A stretch of 64,000 nt of DNA, from the NCBI RefSeq assembly GCF_006517625.1, contig NZ_VHQI01000003.1, forward strand, positions 369,286-433,285, in the 5' to 3' direction. The stretch is from Mixta tenebrionis. GTDB lineage: Bacteria > Pseudomonadota > Gammaproteobacteria > Enterobacterales > Enterobacteriaceae. A model generated the notes under the pieces. The model made no database searches and was not told the DNA's origin. It saw only the letters and a list, made by a program, of their open reading frames with translations. The position numbers and the translations under genes are program-made. Shown here one piece after another: positions 34,059 through 44,344 of the stretch; positions within the stretch are counted from its first letter, which is position 1, and every line of letters begins with the position of its first letter.

Positions 34059-34508
34059 ATGAGCGAACCCTGCGCCAGCGCCTTTACGCTGCCCGCCACG
34101 CTTAACAGTCTGCCGCTGTTGGGTGAACGGCTGCGACAGTTTTTGGCGCCGCGACAGCTGGCGGAAAGCTGGATCTTTATGCTCGATCTGGCGCTGTGCG
34201 AGGCGGCGACCAATATTATCCGCCACGGCTATCGTCAGGATAAAGGCGAAAGTTACCATGTCACTTTCAGCGCCGATGTGCGACAGGTTATCGTGACGCT
34301 GCGCGATGAGGGACAACCGATACCGCCGGCGCTGTTGCAGGCGGCGGCCAGCGGCGGCCAGCCGGAGCCGGCAGCGCTGGCAGAGCTGGCGGAAAGCGGG
34401 CGCGGCCTGCGGTTAATTTACGACTGCGTCGATGAAGTGAGCTACCAGCAGCAGGGCGCCGCCAATCTGATGATACTGCGAAAAAATCTGCCGCCTGCTG
34501 GCGCATAA
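34059..34508 (+). CDS. RsbW-type serine-protein kinase / anti-sigma-like ATPase
   Basis: 149 residues of the GHKL ATPase fold as in RsbW, SpoIIAB and BtrW. N-box ALCEAATNIIRHGY (46-58; E48, N52), DEG (83-85) as G1 box, and SGRGLRLIYDCVDEV (113-127) as G2 box. It should phosphorylate the STAS protein and may also bind an output partner. No sigma factor or other output gene lies alongside, unlike in Gram-positive operons, so the output is elsewhere or is one of the polysaccharide enzymes. Last gene of the plus operon; no clear terminator follows. Confidence 0.85.
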   Translation: MSEPCASAFTLPATLNSLPLLGERLRQFLAPRQLAESWIFMLDLALCEAATNIIRHGYRQDKGESYHVTFSADVRQVIVTLRDEGQPIPPALLQAAASGGQPEPAALAELAESGRGLRLIYDCVDEVSYQQQGAANLMILRKNLPPAGA

Positions 34509-34651
34509 AAATCGTTTCACGGCTCGCGCAGGGTAAAACTACCACTCGGTATATCTTATTCCCGCTGGTGATAAATCAACTCGCTACGCCTCATATACAC
34601 TAACGGTGGAAGTAAGCTGATATTTTACCAACCCTGGCGAAAGGCTACCTG

Positions 34652-35827
34652 ATGAAAGACGGCGCTGAACTGAAAAAGTTACATATAAGCACGCAGTTAT
34701 CGATGCTGGGCAGAAATCCTGAGGAACAAAGCGGATTTGTTAATGCCCCGGTTTATCGGGGTTCTACCGTGGTCTATCGCAACTGTGACGATCTGCGACA
34801 TAAAAAAGCGAAATTTGCTTACGGCACCGCCGGAACGCCAACCATCGCTAATCTGGAAAATGCCTGGACGGCGCTGTGTAACGCGGCAGGAACGGTGATT
34901 TCCTCTTCCGGCCTCGGCGCGCTGGCGCTGGCGCTGTTTGCCGCCACGAAAAGCGGCGACCATATTCTGGTGACCGACTCGGTTTATCGCCCGTTGCGAA
35001 ATTTTTGCGATTCAGTCCTGCAAAAATATGGGGTAACCACTACCTATTACGATCCGCTGGCGGGCGCGCAGATTGAGTCGCTGATTAAAGAACATACCCG
35101 CGTCATTTTGCTTGAATCGCCTGGTTCCCAGAGCTTCGAGGTGCAGGATATCGGGGCGATAGTGGCAGTGGCGAAGCGGCATGGCATCAGCACCATTATC
35201 GATAATACCTGGGCGACGCCGATTTTCTTTCAGGCCCATGCGCTGGGTATCGATTTATCGGTAGAGGCGGCCACCAAATACCTCGGCGGCCATTCCGATC
35301 TGCTGATGGGAATGGTGTCGGCAAACGCGTCCCACTGGCCCGCCTTACGGGCGACCTATGATGCGATGGCGATGCTGCCCGGCGCGGAGGATTGCTTTCT
35401 GGCGCTGCGCGGCCTGCGCATCATGCACCTGCGGGTGAAAGAGGCGGAGGCCAGAGGGCTGGAGATGGCGCGCTGGCTGAAGGCGCAGCCGGAGGTGAGC
35501 AGGGTGCTGCATCCGGCATTTGCCGAATGCCCGGGGCATGAAAACTGGAAGAAGTACTTTAGCGGATCGACCGGGCTGTTTTCCGTCGTGCTTAACGAGC
35601 GCTTTACGCAGGAAAATGTCGATAATATGCTGAATAATATGGATATATTTGGCCTTGGCTTCTCCTGGGGCGGCTTTGAGAGCCTGATTATTCCTTTTGA
35701 CTGCACCGAATACCGTACCGCCACCGCCTGGGCGCCGCAAGGCATGACGCTGCGCCTGCAAATTGGGCTGGAAGATATCGACGATCTGAAAAACGATCTG
35801 CAGGCGGGCCTTCAGCGTCTTTGGTAA
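34652..35827 (+). CDS. Cystathionine beta-lyase-like PLP enzyme (MetC paralogue)
   Basis: 391 residues, close to MetC (395). PLP lysine K209 is in VEAATKYLGGHSD; DNTWATP, LESPGS, FSWGGFESL and RLQIGLEDIDDL match the gamma family of Cys/Met metabolism enzymes. It would cleave cystathionine or a related thioether to homocysteine, pyruvate and ammonia. One oddity: where E. coli MetC has YGRRGT, with an arginine that holds the PLP phosphate of the partner subunit, this protein has YGTAGT. It is followed by the usual T-x-x-x-LE. That could shift substrate use, so it may not be the housekeeping MetC. AAAGG precedes the ATG. Confidence 0.8.
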   Translation: MKDGAELKKLHISTQLSMLGRNPEEQSGFVNAPVYRGSTVVYRNCDDLRHKKAKFAYGTAGTPTIANLENAWTALCNAAGTVISSSGLGALALALFAATKSGDHILVTDSVYRPLRNFCDSVLQKYGVTTTYYDPLAGAQIESLIKEHTRVILLESPGSQSFEVQDIGAIVAVAKRHGISTIIDNTWATPIFFQAHALGIDLSVEAATKYLGGHSDLLMGMVSANASHWPALRATYDAMAMLPGAEDCFLALRGLRIMHLRVKEAEARGLEMARWLKAQPEVSRVLHPAFAECPGHENWKKYFSGSTGLFSVVLNERFTQENVDNMLNNMDIFGLGFSWGGFESLIIPFDCTEYRTATAWAPQGMTLRLQIGLEDIDDLKNDLQAGLQRLW

Positions 35828-35835
35828 CCCCAGCC

Positions 35836-35857
35836 AGGCGGCCCGATATGTGCCGCC

Positions 35858-35858
<1 letters not shown>
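35836..35858. terminator. Hairpin between convergent genes
   Basis: AGGCGGC (35836-35842) pairs with GCCGCCT (35852-35858) across CCGATATGT. No T-run follows on either strand; its right arm just enters the end of the convergent esterase gene. Confidence 0.4.
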
Positions 35859-37132
<1,274 letters not shown>

Positions 37133-37212
37133 TCAGAAATCGATTACAGAGATGCCCAAATTTTTTGAGCGTACATAGTTATAGGATATTTTTTTACAGG
37201 AGGGCAGAAAAA

Positions 37213-37431
37213 TTGGCATTGTTATCTGAAGAAGTTGAGCTGGATGAAGAGTTTTTAGCGCTGGTCGGCAAGGCGGTCGTCGCGCTGGCGCAGGAGAGAA
37301 GGCCGTTAAGCTACGACGCGCTCTGCTCCCGTCTCTGCGGGCTGGCGGACAGCGCTGACGATGATGAACTGGTGATTAACTGCTGGCGCGCGCGGCAGCT
37401 GTTGAAAAATAGCGTGAGATTAATCAAATAA
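37213..37431 (+). CDS. AriR/YmgB-family biofilm and acid-resistance regulator-like protein
   Basis: 72 residues, all helical. The pattern LDEEFLALVGKAVVALAQERRPLSYDALCSRLC followed by a polar linker and INCWRARQLLKNSV fits the YmgB/AriR/YcgZ group, which has two helices of dimerisation. In E. coli these small proteins influence biofilm formation and acid resistance and connect to blue-light and Rcs signalling. The start is TTG at 37213: AGGAGG is nine bases upstream and no ATG is available in frame near it. It stands alone, 191 bp from the divergent esterase gene. The family call is by overall pattern and is moderately sure. Confidence 0.62.
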   Translation: MALLSEEVELDEEFLALVGKAVVALAQERRPLSYDALCSRLCGLADSADDDELVINCWRARQLLKNSVRLIK

Positions 37432-37518
37432 AATGAACGGAACGGTAGCGCATCAACCGACAACCGCTTTGCCAGATATCAGCTATAAAAAAAGTATTAT
37501 TTTCACCAGGACGACATC

Positions 37519-38364
37519 ATGGCGTTTGATCTTCATGCTTATCTGGCACGCATCGGCTACAGCGGCCCGACGCGCCCATCGCTCTCTTCACTACAGCAGA
37601 TACACCACGCGCATGTCTGCGCGATTCCGTTCGAAAATCTCGACGTGCTGCTTGACCGCCCCATTCATCTGGAAACTGAAGCGATTCAGGAAAAGCTGGT
37701 GGTTGCCCGCCGCGGCGGCTACTGCTATGAGCATAACTCCCTGCTGTTGCTGGCGCTGCAGGCGATGGGCTTTACGGCGCGCGGCCTGGCGGCACGGGTA
37801 GTTATCGCCCAGCCGCCCGCGATGCCGCCGCGTACCCATATGCTGCTGCTGGTAGAGCTGGAGAATGCGTTCTGGATTGCCGATGCGGGATTTGGCGGGA
37901 CGACGCTGAGCGCGCCGATTCGTCTGCTGCCCGATAGCATACAGTCTACGCCGCACGGCGACTACCAGCTGCAGTCGCTGGGAGAAGAGTGGCTGCTGCG
38001 CCGCCGACGCGGCGATCAATGGCTGTCGCTCTACCGCTTCGATTTGGTGACGCAATATTCTTCCGACTATCTGATGGCCAACCATTTTGTTTACAGCTGG
38101 CCGCACTCTCATTTCCGTCATCACCTGCTGGCGGCGCGCTATCTGCCGGACGGCGGCCAGCTGGCGCTGGAGAACCAACGCTTCAGCCGCTACGCCGCCG
38201 GAAAGGGCGAACGTCAAACGCTGGACGATTTCAGGGCGCTTTACCGGCTGCTGCACGAAGAGTTTCATCTGGGGCTGAAACATTCGCTGTACGGTATCAG
38301 CGAGGAGGCGTTTATCGGGATGATGACGCGTCTGATGCAGCGTGAGGAAAGCAGCGCCCTGTAG
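37519..38364 (+). CDS. nhoA: Arylamine N-acetyltransferase
   Basis: 281 residues, the usual size for enteric NhoA/NAT. The catalytic triad is complete: C69 in RRGGYCYEHN, H107 in RTHMLLLV, D122 in IADAGFGG. VCAIPFENLDVLL (33-45) and the N-terminal ARIGYSG also match. The enzyme transfers acetyl from acetyl-CoA to aromatic amines, hydroxylamines and hydrazines in the cytoplasm. AGGACG precedes the ATG. It is followed 41 bp later by a small unknown gene. Nothing unusual in composition. Confidence 0.92.
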   Translation: MAFDLHAYLARIGYSGPTRPSLSSLQQIHHAHVCAIPFENLDVLLDRPIHLETEAIQEKLVVARRGGYCYEHNSLLLLALQAMGFTARGLAARVVIAQPPAMPPRTHMLLLVELENAFWIADAGFGGTTLSAPIRLLPDSIQSTPHGDYQLQSLGEEWLLRRRRGDQWLSLYRFDLVTQYSSDYLMANHFVYSWPHSHFRHHLLAARYLPDGGQLALENQRFSRYAAGKGERQTLDDFRALYRLLHEEFHLGLKHSLYGISEEAFIGMMTRLMQREESSAL

Positions 38365-38405
38365 CCCGGCTATACTTATCCTCCTTATGCAAACCAGGAG
38401 GACGT

Positions 38406-38795
38406 ATGCCCGCTAACCGTAATCAGGATTTAATGCCCTACAATCTTTTCTACTGCGACGGCGCCATTCTGGCGCAGAACATTGATGGACATATCATCGA
38501 GCTGGGCCAGGCCGAAGTGCGCGATGGGCTGATCGGGTATCAGATTGACGGCAGCGATCTGCACGGCGAAAACTTCTCTTCGCCGGAAGAAATGCTGCTG
38601 GCGCTGGGCGAGCAGCTCGATTTCCTGTTTCTTGACGGCCAGTTTACCAGCCTGCCGGATCGCAGCGACCGCTGGCTGGCATCGATCGAAAACGCGCCGG
38701 TACAGCAGATTAGCCTGCATGAGCTGGGCAGCGGCACCGAAGAGGAAGATCCGGTGCCGGTAAGCGATGAAGATCCCGGCATGCGCAATGATTAA
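38406..38795 (+). CDS. Acidic hypothetical protein (129 residues)
   Basis: 129 residues with an acidic C-terminal tail (GSGTEEEDPVPVSDEDPG). There is no signal peptide, membrane segment or recognised motif. The centre (YNLFYCDGAILAQNIDGHIIELGQAEVRDG) looks like a small beta-rich fold, followed by FSSPEEMLLALGEQLDFLFLDG. GGAGG eight bases before the ATG makes a real gene likely. Its stop overlaps the convergent LysR gene by 4 bp. Function unknown. Confidence 0.65.
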   Translation: MPANRNQDLMPYNLFYCDGAILAQNIDGHIIELGQAEVRDGLIGYQIDGSDLHGENFSSPEEMLLALGEQLDFLFLDGQFTSLPDRSDRWLASIENAPVQQISLHELGSGTEEEDPVPVSDEDPGMRND

Positions 38796-39715
38796 CTGGG
38801 CGCTGAGTCGGGGTAGGCAGCAGGCGGCGCTTCCGCAGGGTAGCGCAGCGCTTCGACCACGCTTGCCAGCGCGGGAGATAAGCGGGGACGGCTGGCATAG
38901 CAGATATGCAGACCCGGCAACGTTATCCACCAATCGGTAAGCACGGCCTGTAGCGCGCCGCTGGCAAGCCAGGGAGCGGCGGTATCCTCCGGGATACAGG
39001 CGATGCCGTCTCCCATAACGGCGGCATCCACCACCGGATGAAGGCAATTGAATATCCACCGCCCCTTTACCTGTACCAGCACGCGCTGGTCGTTTTTAGC
39101 AAGCTCCCAGCTGAAAGCGGTATCCTGAACGCGCGAGCGTAAAATAATGCAGTCATGTTGCGTAAGATCGGCGGGAACCTCAGGTTGGGGATGGCTGGCC
39201 AGCCAGGCTGGCGCCGCGACCAGCACCATGCGGATATCCGGCGTAATACGTAGTGCTGTCATCTCTTTGGCGATACTGGCGCCGAAGCTTATTACGGCGT
39301 CATAAGGCTGAGCGAACGGTTCAGGCTCGATGGTTATCTCAATTTTGATCTCAGGATATTTCGTCCGTAAGTGAGAAAGCCTGGTCCGCAAAATCCGGTG
39401 GAACGCATAATCTGATGCGGAAAGGCGCACGGTAACGGCGAGCATATTTTGCGGACGGTTAAAAGTAGCCAGCTCCTCGTCAATGGCGCTTAAGCGCGGC
39501 GCGACGCGCTGGATTAAACGCTCGCCCGCCTCTGTTGGCGTAACGCTGCGGGTAGTGCGCGTTAACAGCCGCAGCCCCAGACGGGTTTCAAGCGTTTTAA
39601 TGGTGTGGCTTAACGCGGACTGCGACACGCCGAGCCGCGCAGCCGCTCGCGTAAAGCTGCGCTCGTGCGCTACCGTGAGAAACGCCCTGATATCGCGATA
39701 TATATAGCCTGCCAT
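38792..39715 (-). CDS. LysR-family transcriptional regulator A
   Basis: 307 residues from the ATG at 39715, which has GGAGAG upstream; an open extension to 39766 is less likely. N-terminal winged helix (about 8-67: FLTVAHERSFTRAAARLGVSQSALSHTIKTLETRLGLRLLTRTTRSV) followed by the two-lobed effector domain (about 92-300). Ligand and targets are unknown. It lies only 25 bp from a second LysR gene in the same orientation; the two share the same architecture (FTRAAA, IDEE) and look like a duplicated pair. Regulator B and the SDR upstream are the nearest plausible targets. Confidence 0.85.
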   Translation of the reverse strand: MAGYIYRDIRAFLTVAHERSFTRAAARLGVSQSALSHTIKTLETRLGLRLLTRTTRSVTPTEAGERLIQRVAPRLSAIDEELATFNRPQNMLAVTVRLSASDYAFHRILRTRLSHLRTKYPEIKIEITIEPEPFAQPYDAVISFGASIAKEMTALRITPDIRMVLVAAPAWLASHPQPEVPADLTQHDCIILRSRVQDTAFSWELAKNDQRVLVQVKGRWIFNCLHPVVDAAVMGDGIACIPEDTAAPWLASGALQAVLTDWWITLPGLHICYASRPRLSPALASVVEALRYPAEAPPAAYPDSAPS

Positions 39716-39740
39716 CCGCTCTCCGTTAGTGATAACGCGA

Positions 39741-40634
39741 TCAACCGCTATAGCGTACGGCATCAACCAGTAGGGTCATCGCCCGCGAAGGGTAGCGCCG
39801 GTTTGGATAATAGAGGTGCAGCCCAGGCCAGACAGGACACCATGCCTCCAGTACAGAAATCAGTTGTCCCTGTAAAAGATAAGGGCGCACTAAATCTTCG
39901 GGTAAATAGGCAAAACCAAAGCCGGCTTTTGCCGCCTCAAGAATATCATAAGCATTATTAAAGGTGACCGCGCCGTCTACACGCGCGTTGATCCTCTGCT
40001 TCCCCTTGCTGAATTCCCACTGGTAAAGCCCGCCATAGGTTGAGGTGCGCAAATTGATACAGCGAAGCCCGGTAAGATCGGCGGGGGTTTCCGGACGTCG
40101 GCCCTGCGCCAGAAAGGAGGCGGCGCAGACCACCATATTACGTATATCAGGTCCGATGCGCACCGATATCATATCCTGCGCCAGCTCCTGGCCAAATCGT
40201 ACCCCGGCATCATAGCCGTGAGCGACAATATCCACGCTCTGATACTCATTAATCAGTTCAACTTTAATCTGCGGATACTGTGGAAGGAAGGTTGCCAGCT
40301 TTGGCCACAGGATGCTTCTGATGGCGTAATCAATCGCCGTAATGCGAATGGAGCCGGCAGGCTCCGCGCGCAGCTCGCTTAACGCCTGAATTTCCTCATC
40401 TATTTCCCTAAATTCAGGGGCGATGCGCTCCAGTAAACGCCGTCCGGCCTTGGTGGGGAGCACGCCGCGGCTGCTGCGTATTAACAGGCAAACGCCGAGC
40501 CTGGCCTCTAAATCACGTACCGCATAGCTCACTGCAGGCTGCGACATTCTTAACCAGGCCGCAGCGCGGGTAAAACTCCGCTGCTGCGCCACATGAATAA
40601 AAATAAACAGCGCGCTGTAATCGTCACGTAGCAA
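39741..40634 (-). CDS. LysR-family transcriptional regulator B
   Basis: 297 residues. The winged helix is at about 7-65 (IFIHVAQQRSFTRAAAWLRMSQPAVSYAVRDLEARLGVCLLIRSSRG) and the effector domain at about 90-295, with a GYDAGVRFGQ motif as in YafC/DsdC-like regulators. The start is TTG at 40634, with GGAG upstream. It is divergent from the short-chain dehydrogenase at 40.9 kb across a 306-bp gap, the classical LysR arrangement, so the dehydrogenase is its most likely target. Confidence 0.85.
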   Translation of the reverse strand: MLRDDYSALFIFIHVAQQRSFTRAAAWLRMSQPAVSYAVRDLEARLGVCLLIRSSRGVLPTKAGRRLLERIAPEFREIDEEIQALSELRAEPAGSIRITAIDYAIRSILWPKLATFLPQYPQIKVELINEYQSVDIVAHGYDAGVRFGQELAQDMISVRIGPDIRNMVVCAASFLAQGRRPETPADLTGLRCINLRTSTYGGLYQWEFSKGKQRINARVDGAVTFNNAYDILEAAKAGFGFAYLPEDLVRPYLLQGQLISVLEAWCPVWPGLHLYYPNRRYPSRAMTLLVDAVRYSG

Positions 40635-40940
40635 AGGTTATCTCCACCTGTTGTTACTGTTCTGTCGCGCGCGCCGCAGCGTCGTAACCTGAACATCGCC
40701 GTAGCGCTGATACTACCACTGGCGATTCATGAATTGTACTTATAGCAGTATGTGAATTTAGCTGGCTTTTTATTAACTGGCGCAGGGCGTAGATTAATCG
40801 CAACCACAACAGGTGAAACCAGCGGCAGACAGGCTCGCTGAATTGTGCGTAAGTCATCTTTACTTTGCCCTGATTGCCTGACAGCGCTGGCTGGCACGGG
40901 CAGCGCTTCGTCTGAACGTATCGATTAGAGGATAGCTGAT
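40635..40940. other. Divergent intergenic region, LysR B / SDR
   Basis: 306 bp. It should hold both promoters and LysR operators, but I could not single out a convincing T-N11-A site. A minus frame of 67 codons at 40654-40857 has no Shine-Dalgarno or motif and is not called. Confidence 0.4.
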
Positions 40941-41711
40941 ATGAAATATTCTTTTATTAATCAGGTTGCGCTTATTACCGGCGGCGCCTCCGGTATGGGA
41001 CTCGCCGCGGCGCAGGCCTTTGCGGAATCCGGCGCCGCCGTTGCCATTGCCGATGTCAACGGCGAAGCGGCGAAAGCGGCGAAAGCGGCGGCTAAGACGC
41101 TGACGGATGCCGGGCATAAAGCTATCGGTATCCGCTGCGATGTGGCGAACATGGCGGAAGTTGAAGCGATGGTGGACAGGACGGTTGCTGCCTTTGGGCG
41201 GCTGGACTTTGCCTTTAATAACGCAGGCGTACAGAGTCCGGTAGCAGAAACGGCAGACGCCAGGCCCGAAGATTATGACTTCGTAATGGGCGTGAACCTG
41301 CGCGGCATCTGGAACTGTATGAAATATGAACTGTTACAGATGCGCCGGCAGGGCAGCGGCGCCATCGTAAATAATTCTTCGCTGGGCGGCCTGGTCGGAA
41401 TTGCCGAACGTGGTATTTATCATGCCTCGAAACATGGCGTTGTCGGACTGACCAAAAGCGCCGGGCTGGAATATGCGCCGAAAGGTATCCGCATTAATGC
41501 CGTCTGCCCTGGCATTATCGAAACGCCGATGGTGACGGGCATGCTGGAAAGCCAGCCTGAAGCCATGGCTGAGCTGATGAAAGAAGTGCCGATGGCGCGT
41601 CTGGGACGGGCGGAGGAGGTGGCCGCCGCGGTGCTGTGGCTGTGCAGCCCGGCCGCAAGTTTCGTCATTGGCCATGCGCTACCGGTAGATGGCGGTTATA
41701 CGGTGCGCTAA
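40941..41711 (+). CDS. Short-chain dehydrogenase/reductase
   Basis: 256 residues, classical SDR. Cofactor motif TGGASGMG (13-20), D39 after the second strand (AIADVN, favouring NAD), NNAG (93-96), catalytic S147 and Y160-x-x-x-K164 (YHASK), and the PG motif VCPGIIETPM. The C-terminus reads VIGHALPVDGGYTVR. It reduces or oxidises an alcohol or ketone; the substrate is not readable. Codons 43-53 are an Ala/Lys-rich repeat (EAAKAAKAAAK), a small slippage-type expansion. Expression is probably under the divergent LysR gene. A strong bidirectional terminator follows. Confidence 0.88.
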   Translation: MKYSFINQVALITGGASGMGLAAAQAFAESGAAVAIADVNGEAAKAAKAAAKTLTDAGHKAIGIRCDVANMAEVEAMVDRTVAAFGRLDFAFNNAGVQSPVAETADARPEDYDFVMGVNLRGIWNCMKYELLQMRRQGSGAIVNNSSLGGLVGIAERGIYHASKHGVVGLTKSAGLEYAPKGIRINAVCPGIIETPMVTGMLESQPEAMAELMKEVPMARLGRAEEVAAAVLWLCSPAASFVIGHALPVDGGYTVR

Positions 41712-41750
41712 ACCGCGGAACGATCGCCGTTATCGCGGTGATAACGAAAA

Positions 41751-41770
41751 ACGGCGCCTGCAGGCGCCGT
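41751..41770. terminator. Bidirectional terminator between SDR gene and ahpF
   Basis: Perfect 20-bp palindrome (ACGGCGCCTG and its mirror half) flanked by GAAAAA on the left and TTCGTT on the right, between convergent genes. Confidence 0.78.
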
Positions 41771-41789
41771 TCGTTAACAATTGTATCGT

Positions 41790-43358
41790 TTAGCCTACCG
41801 GCTGCGTGCGAATCAAATAATCAAGTGCGCTGAGCGAGGCTTTTGCGCCTTCGCCGCTGGCGATGATGATCTGCTTATACGGAACGGTGGTGCAGTCGCC
41901 GGCGGCAAACACGCCTTTGACGCTGGTTTCGCACTTCGCATCAATAAGGATTTCGCCCATCTGATTGCGCTCAATCGTGCCGTCCAGCCAGGTGGTGTTC
42001 GGCAGCAGGCCGATCTGCACAAAAATACCCGCCACGTCCAGCTGATGCACCGTCTCGTTGACGCGATCTTTATATTCCAGGCTGGTCAGCTTGCTGCCGT
42101 CGCCTTTCACTTCCAGCGTCTGGGCATTGAGGATGATATCCACGTTTTCCAGGCTGCGAACTTTCTGCTGCAGTACCGCATCCGCCTTCATCGCCGGCGC
42201 AAACTCAAGCAGGGTCACATGCTCAACGATACCGGCCAGATCGATCGCGGCTTCCACGCCAGAGTTGCCGCCGCCGATCACCGCAACGCGCTTGCCTTTA
42301 TACAGCGGGCCGTCACAGTGCGGGCAGTAGGTGACGCCGCGGGTGCGATACTGATCTTCGCCCGGAACGTTCATATTACGCCAGCGCGCGCCGGTGGCGA
42401 TGATGATGCTGCGTGATTTCAGCACCGCGCCAGAGGCGGTTTCAATTGCGTGCAGGCCGCCTTCAACGCTGGCAGGCACCAGCTTGCTGGCGCTCTGGCT
42501 GTCGATCACGTCGATAGCGTATTCGCTGACGTGGGCTTTCAGCGCGCCTGCCAGTTTAGCGCCTTCGGTTTTTGGTACGGAGATATAGTTTTCAATATCG
42601 ACCGTATCCAGCACCTGACCGCCGAAACGCTCGCCGAGCAGCGCGGTGCGGATACCTTTACGTGCCGAGTAGATGGCCGCCGCCGCGCCCGCCGGGCCGC
42701 TGCCGATAATCAGGACATCATAGGCGTCGCGCTTGTTCAGCTCATCCGCCGCGCGCTTATCCGCGTTAACGTCTACTTTGCTGACGATTTCCGTCAGGCT
42801 CATGCGGCCCTGGCCGAACTCTTTACCGTTCAGGAAGACCGCCGGCACGCCCATTACGTTGCGATCCTGAATCTCATTCTGGAACACGCCGCCATCGATC
42901 GCCGTGTGGCTGATGCGCGGGTTAAGAATCGCCATCAGGTTCAGCGCCTGCACCACGTCCGGGCAGTTGTGGCAGGAGAGCGAATAGTAGGTTTCAAAAT
43001 GCAGGTCATCATCCAGCTGACGGATCTGATCCAGCAGCGCCTGCGCCTCTTTGGAGGGATGTCCGCCGGTTTGCAGCAGCGCCAGCACCAGCGAGGTAAA
43101 TTCATGCCCCAGCGGCGAGCCGGCGAAACGTGGGCCGGTAGTGCTGCCTGGGTTAGTGATTAAAAAGGAAGGCTTACGTACCGGCAGACTGTTATCTTCG
43201 CGGAACGTCACTTTTTCTGACAGCTCGGCGATTTCGCCCAGCAGTTGTTTAATTTCAGCGGATTTGGCGCCGTCGTCCAGCGTGGCGATTAACTCAACAG
43301 GCTTAGTTAATTTCTCAAGATAGGCCTTGAGTTGGTTTTTCATCGTGGTGTCGAGCAT
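41790..43358 (-). CDS. ahpF: Alkyl hydroperoxide reductase subunit F
   Basis: 522 residues from the ATG at 43358 (GGAG upstream), against 521 in E. coli. The N-terminal double-thioredoxin domain carries the CxxC pair C129/C132 (SCHNCPD); the thioredoxin-reductase-like part has FAD motif [18 protein letters not shown], second CxxC in YCPHCDGP and NAD motif [17 protein letters not shown]. AhpF passes electrons from NADH through FAD and the two disulfides to AhpC. It is the second gene of ahpCF, with an attenuator hairpin between the two. Confidence 0.97.
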   Translation of the reverse strand: MLDTTMKNQLKAYLEKLTKPVELIATLDDGAKSAEIKQLLGEIAELSEKVTFREDNSLPVRKPSFLITNPGSTTGPRFAGSPLGHEFTSLVLALLQTGGHPSKEAQALLDQIRQLDDDLHFETYYSLSCHNCPDVVQALNLMAILNPRISHTAIDGGVFQNEIQDRNVMGVPAVFLNGKEFGQGRMSLTEIVSKVDVNADKRAADELNKRDAYDVLIIGSGPAGAAAAIYSARKGIRTALLGERFGGQVLDTVDIENYISVPKTEGAKLAGALKAHVSEYAIDVIDSQSASKLVPASVEGGLHAIETASGAVLKSRSIIIATGARWRNMNVPGEDQYRTRGVTYCPHCDGPLYKGKRVAVIGGGNSGVEAAIDLAGIVEHVTLLEFAPAMKADAVLQQKVRSLENVDIILNAQTLEVKGDGSKLTSLEYKDRVNETVHQLDVAGIFVQIGLLPNTTWLDGTIERNQMGEILIDAKCETSVKGVFAAGDCTTVPYKQIIIASGEGAKASLSALDYLIRTQPVG

Positions 43359-43377
43359 GAGGGTCTCCAGGCAAAAA

Positions 43378-43399
43378 ATCGGGTGCCGCAGCACCCGAT
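43378..43399 (-). terminator. Attenuator between ahpC and ahpF
   Basis: ATCGGGTGC / GCACCCGAT with a 4-nt loop, followed on the minus strand by TTTTTT. It would stop most transcripts after ahpC, giving excess AhpC over AhpF as the enzyme pair requires. Confidence 0.8.
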
Positions 43400-43429
43400 G
43401 AAATAAATAGCGAAAAGCCGGTGGCGCTT

Positions 43430-43993
43430 TTAGATTTTACCAACCAGGTCGAGAGAAGGAGCCAGAGTCGCTTCGCCTTCTTTCCATTTCGCCGGGCAAA
43501 CTTCACCCGGATGGCTTGCCACGTACTGAGCCGCTTTCACTTTGCGCAGCAGGTCAGATGCGTCACGGCCAATACCTTCCGCAGTGATTTCAACCGCCTG
43601 AATGATGCCTTCCGGGTCAACGATAAAAGTACCGCGGTCAGCCAGACCCTGATCTTCACGCATAATGTCGAAGTTACGGGTCAGCGCGCCGGTCGGGTCG
43701 CCGATCATCGCGTATTCGATCTTAGCGATGGTGTCAGAGCTGCTGTGCCAGGCTTTGTGGGTAAAGTGGGTATCGGTAGAAACGGAGTAGATGTCTACGC
43801 CCATTTTCTGGAATTCTGCGTAATGGTCAGCAACGTCGCCCAGTTCGGTCGGGCAAACGAAAGTGAAGTCGGCCGGGTAGAAGAAGAAAACGCTCCATTT
43901 CCCTTCGACATCTTTCTCAGTCACTTCAATGAACTCACCGTTTTTGAATGCGCTGTTTTTGAACGGTTTGATTTTGGTGTTAATGATAGACAT
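43430..43993 (-). CDS. ahpC: Alkyl hydroperoxide reductase subunit C (peroxiredoxin)
   Basis: 187 residues, exactly the enteric size. Peroxidatic C47 is in FVCPTE and resolving C166 in EVCPAKW; the family's [10 protein letters not shown] start and [11 protein letters not shown] end are present. AhpC reduces H2O2, organic peroxides and peroxynitrite in the cytoplasm and is recycled by AhpF. First gene of the operon, with GGAGGAATAA upstream. E. coli ahpC is OxyR-activated. I looked for the ATAG-spaced OxyR pattern upstream (44030-44080) and found only a poor match (GATAG then TTAT/AATAAG), so OxyR control is assumed from the family. Confidence 0.97.
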   Translation of the reverse strand: MSIINTKIKPFKNSAFKNGEFIEVTEKDVEGKWSVFFFYPADFTFVCPTELGDVADHYAEFQKMGVDIYSVSTDTHFTHKAWHSSSDTIAKIEYAMIGDPTGALTRNFDIMREDQGLADRGTFIVDPEGIIQAVEITAEGIGRDASDLLRKVKAAQYVASHPGEVCPAKWKEGEATLAPSLDLVGKI

Positions 43994-44344
43994 CTGTTAT
44001 TCCTCCATTTGGGTTAGCGTGAAAGTTACCGAAAAACGTGATAGAGATCTAATGCGTATCCATTATCGAATCAATAAGTAAAACCTAACAAGCCGTTAGC
44101 GTCTGATATCGTAATGGTTTATTTTCGGCCTTCTGCGATCGATCCTTACTTCTTCCTGCGGCGACAGAGTAAACCTTAAGCCGGTTAGTCTGACCGCCCC
44201 CATCATACGCCGGGCAGTGCAGGACAATCCAGCCTGATTACGTGTTAGGCTTGTCGCTTATCCGTCGCGTTGTGATGCGCTACGCAAAGCTTAAGCTTCA
44301 CTCTTCCGTTTTTTTCGGTAGCGGTACGCCTTTGAAGATAACCT

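Noticed and set aside
44030..44080. OxyR site upstream of ahpC
   Set aside because: Spacing of ATAG-like tetrads is poor; regulation by OxyR is expected but the site could not be placed.
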